A stretch of DNA of 54,453 nucleotides from Pseudoxanthomonas sp. Root630. Lineage in GTDB: Bacteria > Pseudomonadota > Gammaproteobacteria > Xanthomonadales > Xanthomonadaceae. The DNA lies in NCBI RefSeq assembly GCF_001427585.1, contig NZ_LMGY01000007.1, forward strand, positions 33,589 through 88,041, given 5' to 3'. The stretch's first letter is position 1; each line of letters opens with the position of its first letter. Under the pieces are notes generated by a model. It searched no databases. It saw only the letters and a list, made by a program, of their open reading frames with translations, and was not told the origin of the DNA. The translations under genes were made by a program, and so were the position numbers. Shown in pieces: positions 48,099-54,453 of the stretch.

Positions 48099-48521
48099 AT
48101 GAAGATCCTGTTGGCCGTGGACGGAAGCGAGATCGGCCTGGCGGCCGTTCGCCACCTGGTGGAGCTCAGCAAGTCCCTGGCGGACCTGCCCACCGTGACC
48201 CTGTTGTATGTCGATCCGCCGCTGCTGCGGTCGGTCGCGCTCGAGCTGGGCAGCGACGGCGTGGAGCGCTACCACGCGGAGAACGGCGCGTACGCGCTGA
48301 AGAAGGCACGCACCGCGCTCAAGCGCGCGCAGATCCCGTTCGTCGAGAAGGTGCTGGTGGGCGAGCCCGCCGAGAGCATCGTCAAGCTGGCCAAGTCGGG
48401 CAAGGCCGACCTGGTGGTGATGGGCACGCATGGCCGCGGCGCCTTGAAGCAGCTGTTGGTCGGTTCGGTGGCGCTGAAGGTGATCGCGACCAGTCCGGTG
48501 CCGGTGGTCGTCGCCCGCTGA
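48099..48521 (+). CDS. Universal stress protein (UspA family)
   Basis: The 140-residue protein has the ATP-binding Usp fold: ILLAVDGSEIGLAAV at the start and GTHGRGALKQLLVGSVA (G-x2-G-x9-G-S) near the end. Such proteins bind ATP and aid survival under starvation or hypoxia. GGAG precedes the ATG. A perfect FNR/ANR box upstream indicates induction by oxygen limitation. Confidence 0.93.
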   Translation: MKILLAVDGSEIGLAAVRHLVELSKSLADLPTVTLLYVDPPLLRSVALELGSDGVERYHAENGAYALKKARTALKRAQIPFVEKVLVGEPAESIVKLAKSGKADLVVMGTHGRGALKQLLVGSVALKVIATSPVPVVVAR

Positions 48522-48527
48522 CGCGCG

Positions 48528-49601
48528 TCAGTCGTCGCGACTGCGCCACAGCGCGGGCCATTCACCTGGCCGGCCTTGGCACGCACGCAGCAGGTAGTAG
48601 TCGCGCAGCCGGAAGTCCTGGCCGTCGAATACCCAGGTAGCGCTTTCCCCGCAGTCCGCCAGGCCGCGCCCCTTGGCGTAGTGGGATAGCTGCCCCTTTT
48701 CGTAGGCCGCTGCGGTGAAGGTGTCGACGACGCGATCCTCGCCGTCGATGCGGAACGGCAGCGTCAGGCGCACGCGTTGCGGGGCGCCCGATCCATCGCG
48801 CGGGAGGCGGAACGCCAGGCTGGAGGACTGATACGCGCCGCGCCAGCACTCGATGAGGACCAGGGCCTCGCCGTCGCTCAGCGAATCGGCCGTGTCGTAC
48901 GTGCCATCGGTCTCGCACTCCTCGCGTCGCAATTCGTCGGCGGCGCGTTCGCGCACCGTGTGCACCAGTTGCTGCCGCTGCAACTCCGTCAGTGACGATG
49001 TGCGGGTGGTAGCGTGCGGAACTTCCGGCGCGGGCTGCTGCGGCGGCACGCGCATGGCCGGCAATGGACCGCGATGGAGCAGGGCGGTGGTGGTGCCCAG
49101 TCGGCCCTGGGTTTCGTCGATCAACAGCAGAGCCGCGGCCAGTCCGGCCAGCGAGGCATCGGGTGCCGCTTCGTCGTCGCCGGCGGTGAGGCGTTCGCCG
49201 TTGCGGATGGCGTCGAGGAAGGCACGCGCCTGCGCGGCGTTGCGGCCGATGCGTTGCAGGCTGCCGTCATCGTTGCCGCGTGCGGCCTACTGTAGCAGCG
49301 CCGCCGCCGCGAAGGTCCGCCCGTCCAGGCGCAGCGTGGCAGGATCGACCGGGGTTTCCGATTCCAGCAGCAGTGCCGGGCCGCCGTCAGGGCCTGCTTC
49401 GTTGACCAGGCGCAGGATCAGCTGCGCATCCATGCCGGCGCTGGCCGCTTGGCAGCGGAGGGTGTTGTCGCAGGCCACGACCCAGTCCTTGATCTCCCGG
49501 TAGAGGGGCGCGCGCGATTGGGCGATGGAGGTCGGTGTGACGGATGAGGCGAGCGTGGCCAGTGCGAGGGCGGCCAGCACGGAAAGGCGTGGACAAGGCA
49601 T
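48528..49601 (-). pseudogene. DUF1176 gene interrupted by an in-frame amber codon
   Basis: One continuous reading frame encodes a DUF1176 family protein of about 357 codons: signal peptide (LAALALATLASSVTPTSIAQ), the N-terminal segment KDWVVACDNTLRCQA, a middle linker and a C-terminal part with ATWVFDGQDF and CQGRPGEWPALWRSRDD. It is broken only by a TAG at 49289-49287. Beyond the TAG the frame stays open and in register to the normal stop, so a single point change or sequencing error explains it. The start at 49601 has GGAG upstream. The function is unknown; the protein would be periplasmic if read through. Confidence 0.8.
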
Positions 49602-49622
49602 GGCGGCGCGTCTCCGTCCGGT

Positions 49623-50570
49623 TCAGTCGACGACGTTCTTCGCCTCGGAGGTGCCGAGCACTTCCGGGTGTTCGATGCGCTTGCTGCGCTGGGTCAGGGG
49701 GTGCAGGAACACCGCGGCCAGGATGATGCCCACGCCGAGGTAGAACAGCGGCGTCAGTTCGCGCTGTTCGCCCAGCAGCACGATGGCCAGGACGATGGCG
49801 TAGACCGGTTCCAGGTTGGTCACCAGCTGCACGCCGTAGGCGCTGAGGTGTTTCAGCGCGACCAGCGACAGCGCGAACGGCAGCAGTGTGCAGGCCAGCG
49901 ACAGGATCACGAGCAGGGCGCCGTCCTTCAGGCCGGGCAGCACGAACAGGTCGCCTGCGAACGCCGGGAACAGCGTCGGCATCAGCGGGGCGAGCGCGGT
50001 CAGCAGCAGCGTGCCGGCGCCCAGTTCCAGGCCGGTGATGGTCAGTGGTTCACCATGGTCGATCAGGCGCTTGTTGAGCGGGCCGAACACGGCCACCAGC
50101 AGCGCCGACAGCGCGCCCACCAGCACGCCCAGGCGCATGCCGTCGGGAATGCCGCCCACGACCAGCGCCACGCCCGGCAGCACCGCGAGGCCGAACAGCA
50201 GTTCGCGCCACGAGAACGGGCGACGCGTCAGCCAGGGCTCGATCACCGAGGTGAAGGCCGGCGCCAGCGCGATGCAGGTCACCGCGACCGAGGCGTTGGA
50301 CAGCTTGATCGCGCCGTAGAAGGTCAGCCAGTGCAGGGCGACGATCAGGCCGATGCCGCAATACGCGAGCACCAGCTTCGCCGGCATCGCGCGCAGGCCG
50401 CGCCAGACGCGCGGCAACAGCGCCAGCGCCACGACCACGATCAGCATGCGCCACCACACCAGCGGCAGGGCCGACAGGCTGATCATCTTGCCCAGGATGG
50501 GGGTGAAGCCCCAAAGCAGGACGCACAGGTGGATCTGCAACTGGGCCTTGGCGGTCGGTGTCATCGGCAT
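49623..50570 (-). CDS. EamA/DMT family transporter
   Basis: The 315-residue protein has ten hydrophobic helices in two five-helix EamA repeats. The second repeat ends with the segment LEPVYAIVLAIVLLGEQREL, the usual EamA signature. It should export or import a small metabolite across the inner membrane; the substrate cannot be told. The start at 50570 (MPMTPT) has no strong ribosome site, and ATG at 50564 is an alternative. The gene ends 21 bp from the DUF1176 start. Confidence 0.9.
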   Translation of the reverse strand: MPMTPTAKAQLQIHLCVLLWGFTPILGKMISLSALPLVWWRMLIVVVALALLPRVWRGLRAMPAKLVLAYCGIGLIVALHWLTFYGAIKLSNASVAVTCIALAPAFTSVIEPWLTRRPFSWRELLFGLAVLPGVALVVGGIPDGMRLGVLVGALSALLVAVFGPLNKRLIDHGEPLTITGLELGAGTLLLTALAPLMPTLFPAFAGDLFVLPGLKDGALLVILSLACTLLPFALSLVALKHLSAYGVQLVTNLEPVYAIVLAIVLLGEQRELTPLFYLGVGIILAAVFLHPLTQRSKRIEHPEVLGTSEAKNVVD

Positions 50571-50671
50571 GCGCGCATTGTCGCCGAAGCGCCGCGCGGC
50601 TGGCGATGGGACCACTCCCGACCGGGCACTCGCCATGGCAAGCTGGCGGGACTGCGGACCGAGGATGACCG

Positions 50672-51328
50672 ATGTCGCCTGCACGCCTTCCCGTCGTACC
50701 CCGTACGTTCGCCGCCCTCGTGGGACTGCTGGCCCTCACGGCGCTGGCACTGCAGTACGTGCTGATCCTGCAGCTGACCCGCGACAACGTCGGTGCGGTC
50801 CTGGGCACGGTGCGGTTCCTCACCTACTTCACGATCCTCAGCAACATCGCGGTGGCGCTGGTCGCGTCCGCAGCGGCCGCGGTGCATTCCGGCTTCTTCG
50901 CGCAGGCCCGCGTGCGCGGTGCGGTCGCGCTCTACATCGGGGTCACCGGCAGCATCTACTTCTTCATCCTGCGCCATCTGTGGCAACCGCAGGGCGCGCA
51001 GTGGTGGGCCGACACCGGCCTGCACTACGCGGTGCCGCTGGCGTACTGGGCATGGTGGCTGGCCTGTGTACCGCACGGAACGCTGCGCTGGCGCGACGTG
51101 GCGGGTTGGCTGCTGTTCCCGCTGGGCTACGTCGTCTGGGTGTTCCTGCGCGGTGCATGGGTGGGCGAATACCCCTATCCCTTCATCGACGTGGGTCAGC
51201 TCGGCTGGGCGCGGGTCGGCATCAACGCGCTCGGTGTGATGGGGGTGTTCGTGGTGCTGGGGCTGGTCGTCGTGGGGTTGGACCGTTTGCTCGGCCGCCA
51301 TCGCGAACCCGCCGTGGGAGCGACGTGA
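50672..51328 (+). CDS. Pr6Pr family membrane protein
   Basis: The 218-residue protein has about six membrane helices and the Pr6Pr-like signature FLTYFTILSNIAVALVAS, then YIGVTGSIYFFILRHLW and VGEYPYPFIDVGQLGW. Its function is unknown. The last four codons and the TGA come from a REP element (GTGGGAGCGACGTGA), so the C-terminal end is encoded by a mobile repeat. It is divergent from the EamA gene. Confidence 0.85.
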   Translation: MSPARLPVVPRTFAALVGLLALTALALQYVLILQLTRDNVGAVLGTVRFLTYFTILSNIAVALVASAAAAVHSGFFAQARVRGAVALYIGVTGSIYFFILRHLWQPQGAQWWADTGLHYAVPLAYWAWWLACVPHGTLRWRDVAGWLLFPLGYVVWVFLRGAWVGEYPYPFIDVGQLGWARVGINALGVMGVFVVLGLVVVGLDRLLGRHREPAVGAT

Positions 51329-51440
51329 GTCGCGATTGCGCGTCCACCGGTCAAGTGACGCTGCAGCGGCCGTGGTTCGTCGGATGGCTGACGTTACCCT
51401 GGCGAGGTCGGCGTGCGGTCGCGACTGACGTCGCTCCTAC
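51314..51440. repeat. Inverted REP pair (GTRGGAGCGACGT type)
   Basis: GTGGGAGCGACGTGAGTCGC (from 51314, plus) and GTAGGAGCGACGTCAGTCGC (from 51440, minus) are inverted copies about 80 bp apart. The GTAG/GTGG heads and the internal GCGACxxxAGTCGC palindrome are typical of REP elements of Xanthomonadaceae and Pseudomonas. The pair spans the end of the Pr6Pr gene and the gap before the MFS gene. Confidence 0.8.
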
Positions 51441-51521
51441 AGGAAGCGACAACGCTGGACGCGTCTCGTGCGGCATGCGATGTTCGCGCGCCATGACTGT
51501 GCCGACCTTCAGGATTTCCGC

Positions 51522-52823
51522 ATGACGTCCGGCGACGCATCGCATCCGATCCACCGTCCCTTCGACCGGCGCGATGCGAAGACGCTCGGCCTGTCGGCAC
51601 TGGGCGGTGCGCTGGAGTTCTACGACTTCGTCGTGTTCGTGTTCTTCGCCAAGACGCTGGGCGTCCTGTTCTTCCCGCCCGGCACCGCACCCTGGTTGGC
51701 GCAGTTGCAGGTGTACGGCATCTTCGCCGCCGGTTACGTGGCGCGTCCGCTCGGCGGCATCGTGATGGCGCATTTCGGCGACCGTCTGGGTCGCAAGCGC
51801 ATGTTCACGCTCAGCGTCTTCATGATGTCGGTACCGACCTTGCTGATCGGCCTGCTGCCCACGCATGCGCAGGTCGGTGCGCTGGCGCCGCTGCTGTTGC
51901 TGGCGATGCGGATCGTGCAGGGCATCGCGGTCGGTGGCGAAGTGCCGGGCGCGTGGGTGTTCGTCGCCGAGCACGTGCCGCGCAGCCGCGTGGGCATCGC
52001 CTGCGCGACACTGACCGCGGGCCTGACCGCCGGCATCCTGATCGGCTCGCTGCTGGCCGCGTGGATCAATACGCACTACAGCACCGCGGAGGTGCAGGCG
52101 TGGGTATGGCGCGTGCCGTTCCTGATCGGCGGCGTGTTCGGCTTCGTCGCGGTGTGGCTGCGCCGCTGGCTGGAAGAAACGCCGGTCTTCGTCGAGATGC
52201 GCGAACGCCGGCAACTCGCGCGCCAGGTGCCGGTCAAGCAGGTGCTCGCCGCGCATAGGCCGGCCGTGGTGCTGTCGATCCTCGCCTCGTGGCAGCTGAC
52301 GGCGGCGATCGTCGTCATCGTGCTGCTGACGCCGACCCTGGTGCAGACCAGCTTCGGCATCGCGCCGGCCGTCGCATTCCGCGGCAACAGCCTGGCGACG
52401 CTGGCGCTGGTGTTCGGCTGCCTGGCGGCTGGTTGGGCGGTGGACCGGATCGGCGTGGGGCGCGCGCTGCTGTCGGGGTCGCTGGGATTGGGCGTGGCCG
52501 CCTACGCGCTGTACGGCGCGCTGCTGTCGGGGCATGAGGCGCAGTTCGTGGCGTGGTACACGCTGGCCGGCTTCTGCTGCGGCGTGGTCGGCGTGACGCC
52601 GGCGTTGATGGTTGCGGCGTTTCCACCGGAGGTCCGCTTTTCCGGCCTGTCGTTTTCCTACAACGTGGCCTACGCGGTGTTCGGTGGGCTGACGCCGCCG
52701 CTGCTCGCCTGGTTGTCGAAGGCGTGGGGCCCGTTGGCGCCCGCGCACTATGTGGCGTTCACCTGCCTGGTCGGTACGGGTGTGGCCGCCTGGATCATCG
52801 CGAAGCGGCCGTTGCGCTACTGA
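51522..52823 (+). CDS. MFS transporter, metabolite:H+ symporter (MHS) family
   Basis: The 433-residue protein has twelve membrane helices. MHS signatures are present: GALEFYDFVVFVFFA in helix 1, GYVARPLGGIVMAHFGDRLGRKR in the 2-3 loop, and RIVQGIAVGGEVPGAWVFVAEH. The family includes ProP, ShiA and citrate or dicarboxylate carriers; the substrate is not evident here. The ATG at 51522 has AGGA upstream, and the longer frame to 51468 is unsupported. Confidence 0.9.
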   Translation: MTSGDASHPIHRPFDRRDAKTLGLSALGGALEFYDFVVFVFFAKTLGVLFFPPGTAPWLAQLQVYGIFAAGYVARPLGGIVMAHFGDRLGRKRMFTLSVFMMSVPTLLIGLLPTHAQVGALAPLLLLAMRIVQGIAVGGEVPGAWVFVAEHVPRSRVGIACATLTAGLTAGILIGSLLAAWINTHYSTAEVQAWVWRVPFLIGGVFGFVAVWLRRWLEETPVFVEMRERRQLARQVPVKQVLAAHRPAVVLSILASWQLTAAIVVIVLLTPTLVQTSFGIAPAVAFRGNSLATLALVFGCLAAGWAVDRIGVGRALLSGSLGLGVAAYALYGALLSGHEAQFVAWYTLAGFCCGVVGVTPALMVAAFPPEVRFSGLSFSYNVAYAVFGGLTPPLLAWLSKAWGPLAPAHYVAFTCLVGTGVAAWIIAKRPLRY

Positions 52824-52825
52824 GG

Positions 52826-53650
52826 TTACTTCGCGAGTTCCCGGATCAGCGCCATCGCCGCTGCCGGGTTGCGTTCCTTCGCGCTGCTGATGAAGTACAC
52901 GAACACGTCGCGCCTGGGCAGCGCGGGCGCAGGCTCGCCCACGTGCGGCAGCTCGGCGATGTCTTCGCCGCGCGACCAGGTGCGTGCGCGCTCGGCCCAT
53001 TGCGCCAGTTCCTTCGGCGGGTAACCGGCCTCGATCGGCTGCGAGCGCATCAGGCGTGCGTAGACGAAATCGGCGGTGAGGTCGGCGAAGGACGGATAGT
53101 CGGTGGAGTCGGTGAAGACCGTGGCCACCTGGTGGCGGCGCGCGAGTTCGATGAAGTCCGCGTCCACGGCGGCAGGGTCGCGGACTTCCAGCGCGTGCCG
53201 CAGCGGGCGGCCGTCCACGTCGCGCGGCAGCAACGCCAGGAAGGCATCGAGCTCTTCCGCCTCGACACGTCGGCCCGCTTCGAACTGCCAGACCAGCGGC
53301 CCCAGTTTCGCGCCCAGTTCGGCGATGCCGCCGACGAAATCCTCGACCTGCGCCCGCGTCGACGCCAGTGAGCGTGATTGCATGATCCGTTTGGGCGCCT
53401 TGGCCGAGAACACGAAGCCGTCCGGCGTCTGGTCGCGCCAGCTGGCGTAGGTCGCCGGCTTTTGCGCGCCGTAGTAGGTGCCGTTGATTTCGATCGCGGT
53501 CAGCTGGCGGCTGGCGTATTCCAGCTCGCGCCGTTGCACCAGACCATCGGGATAGAAATTCTTCCGCCACGGCGCGAAGGTCCAGCCGCCGATGCCGACG
53601 CGGATGCCGTCGGTCGCAGCGGGCGGCGGGGCAGCGAAAAGATCGTCCAT
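52826..53650 (-). CDS. DUF72 (YecE) family protein
   Basis: The 274-residue protein has a TIM-barrel of the DUF72 family: [18 protein letters not shown] at the start, [29 protein letters not shown] and [13 protein letters not shown]. Its function is unknown. It converges on the MFS gene with 2 bp between stops. The start at 53650 gives a typical short N-terminus. Confidence 0.9.
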   Translation of the reverse strand: MDDLFAAPPPAATDGIRVGIGGWTFAPWRKNFYPDGLVQRRELEYASRQLTAIEINGTYYGAQKPATYASWRDQTPDGFVFSAKAPKRIMQSRSLASTRAQVEDFVGGIAELGAKLGPLVWQFEAGRRVEAEELDAFLALLPRDVDGRPLRHALEVRDPAAVDADFIELARRHQVATVFTDSTDYPSFADLTADFVYARLMRSQPIEAGYPPKELAQWAERARTWSRGEDIAELPHVGEPAPALPRRDVFVYFISSAKERNPAAAMALIRELAK

Positions 53651-53719
53651 GCGATCAGGATAGCGCGACGGCCGTCAGCGCCGCGTTACCATCGGGATAC
53701 CCCACGCCGGAGAGCCCGC

Positions 53720-54202
53720 ATGTCCTGGACCACGCCCGACCTGTGCGACCAGTTTCCCGATGTGCAGGTCGCCGAGCCGGTGTTCCGCGGCTATGGCGGA
53801 CGCGTCGCCTTCGCCGGGCCGGCGGTGACGGTGAAGTGTTTCGAGGACAACTCGCGCGTGCGCGAGCTGGCCGCCACACCGGGCGAGGGTCGGGTGATCG
53901 TGGTCGATGGCGGCGGTTCGTTGCGGCGTGCGCTGCTGGGCGACCAGATCGCGGCGAATGCGGTGAAGCACGGCTGGTCCGGTTTCCTGATCTTCGGTTG
54001 CGTGCGCGATGTCGATGCGCTCGCCGCCTTGCCGCTCGGCGTGCAGGCATTGGCGTCGCATCCGATGAAGACCGAGAAGCGCGGCCTGGGCGACGTGGAT
54101 GTGCCGGTGGCGTTCGCCGGCCTGTCGATCGCGCCGGGCGATTGGATCTATGCCGATGCGAATGGCGTGCTGGTCGCCAACGTGCGCCTGCACGAGGCGT
54201 AA
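53720..54202 (+). CDS. rraA: RraA family protein
   Basis: The 160-residue protein matches Rra[21 protein letters not shown], then [20 protein letters not shown] and [17 protein letters not shown]. RraA binds and restrains RNase E, changing mRNA decay; related proteins are aldolases. The Arg/Asp pattern around GCVRD is conserved in both groups, so either role is possible, but the length and N-terminus favour RraA. GGAGAG precedes the ATG. Confidence 0.9.
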   Translation: MSWTTPDLCDQFPDVQVAEPVFRGYGGRVAFAGPAVTVKCFEDNSRVRELAATPGEGRVIVVDGGGSLRRALLGDQIAANAVKHGWSGFLIFGCVRDVDALAALPLGVQALASHPMKTEKRGLGDVDVPVAFAGLSIAPGDWIYADANGVLVANVRLHEA

Positions 54203-54208
54203 AAAAGT

Positions 54209-54233
54209 AAGGGCAGGCGCGAGGCCTGCCCTT
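54209..54233 (+). terminator. Terminator of rraA
   Basis: A perfect 10-bp stem, AAGGGCAGGC with its complement, a GCGAG loop, preceded by an A-run and followed by TTCTTC. It begins 7 nt after the rraA stop. A similar stem (GGGCAGGC with GCCTGTCC) at 54425-54445 may serve a gene beyond the window. Confidence 0.7.
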
Positions 54234-54264
54234 CTTCGATGGAGGGGTGCCCGGAAGTCGCTGG

Positions 54265-54284
54265 ACCCCCGCCTGCGCGGGGGT
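54265..54284. repeat. Palindromic element ACCCCCGC...GCGGGGGT
   Basis: An 8-bp perfect stem with a CTGC loop. CTGGACCCCCGCCTGCGCGG-type palindromes are common scattered repeats in Xanthomonadaceae. It abuts the left end of the 66-bp tandem duplication. Confidence 0.55.
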
Positions 54285-54414
54285 GACATCCCGGCAAAGG
54301 CGCGCTGAGGCGCCGAGAAATGTTGCTGCCGACTCGCAGTTGCCGGACGTGACATCCCGGCAAAGGCGCGCTGAGGCGCCGAGAAATGTTGCTGCCGACT
54401 CGCAGTTGCCGGAC
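54283..54414. repeat. Exact 66-bp tandem duplication
   Basis: Two copies, 54283-54348 and 54349-54414, are identical over all 66 bases. Each contains GTGACATCCCGGCAAAGG, a small GGCGC/GCGCC dyad and TTGCTGCCGACTCGCAG. There is no coding frame of interest. The perfect identity indicates a recent duplication. Confidence 0.9.
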
Positions 54415-54453
54415 GTATGACGAAGGGCAGGCTATCTGCCTGTCCCCTCGTTG

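Noticed and set aside
48528..49601. Two separate genes, a 104-residue and a 198-residue protein
   Set aside because: Both parts lie in one frame, separated only by TAG, and together give a normal DUF1176 protein.

Overview
The window is GC-rich chromosomal DNA from a gammaproteobacterium, most likely a Xanthomonadaceae member of the Pseudoxanthomonas/Stenotrophomonas type. This rests on REP-like elements with GTAG/GTGG heads, a large TonB-dependent receptor, many cyclic-di-GMP enzymes, and densely packed genes with AGGAGG-type ribosome sites. The species is an inference. No rRNA, tRNA, CRISPR array, insertion sequence or prophage was seen.

Layout. 1-3.4 kb: an array of REP pairs, a lipoprotein gene, a 42-bp tandem repeat and an EAL-PAS-PAS phosphodiesterase. 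3.5-14.4 kb: the most striking region. An ECF sigma factor and its ChrR-type zinc/cupin anti-sigma factor read rightward. Divergent from them are a secreted protein of unknown function and a seven-gene, nearly gapless operon (desaturase, FAD oxidoreductase, DUF1365, Cfa-like methyltransferase, DUF1295, second Cfa-like methyltransferase, lipocalin). Three start sites in this region carry the same promoter pattern, TGCATCC-N18-TA, so sigma/anti-sigma, secreted protein and lipid operon look like one regulon. By analogy with RpoE-ChrR of Rhodobacter, it probably responds to singlet oxygen or organic peroxides by modifying membrane acyl chains. An HWE-type PAS histidine kinase and a single-domain response regulator follow chrR.

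14.4-24 kb: a TonB-dependent receptor, a radical-SAM/DUF4130 pair linked to DNA repair or modification, and assorted enzymes (GFA, duplicated DUF1428, DUF1615 lipoprotein, GNAT, SpoIIAA-like). 24-30 kb: a MarR regulator with a cysteine cluster and a promoter-embedded operator, followed on the same strand by a secreted protein and a thioredoxin-like protein. An operon with an HD protein, a membrane protein and an SMP-30-like propeller lies upstream. A divergent doxX/lysR pair follows.

30-38 kb: a 1057-residue GGDEF-EAL membrane protein with a degenerate GGDEF site, a Tat/lipoprotein alpha/beta hydrolase, a MAPEG protein, a ClpP-like lipoprotein, an S4 protein, and a second ECF sigma factor with a membrane partner. 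38-48 kb: a PKMT-like methyltransferase, DeaD helicase, three further c-di-GMP enzymes, RluF and a universal stress protein behind a perfect FNR/ANR box. 48-54 kb: a DUF1176 gene broken by one in-frame amber codon, an EamA transporter, Pr6Pr membrane protein, MHS-type MFS transporter, DUF72, RraA, and an exact 66-bp tandem duplication at the window edge.

All calls are from reading the sequence; no database search was run.
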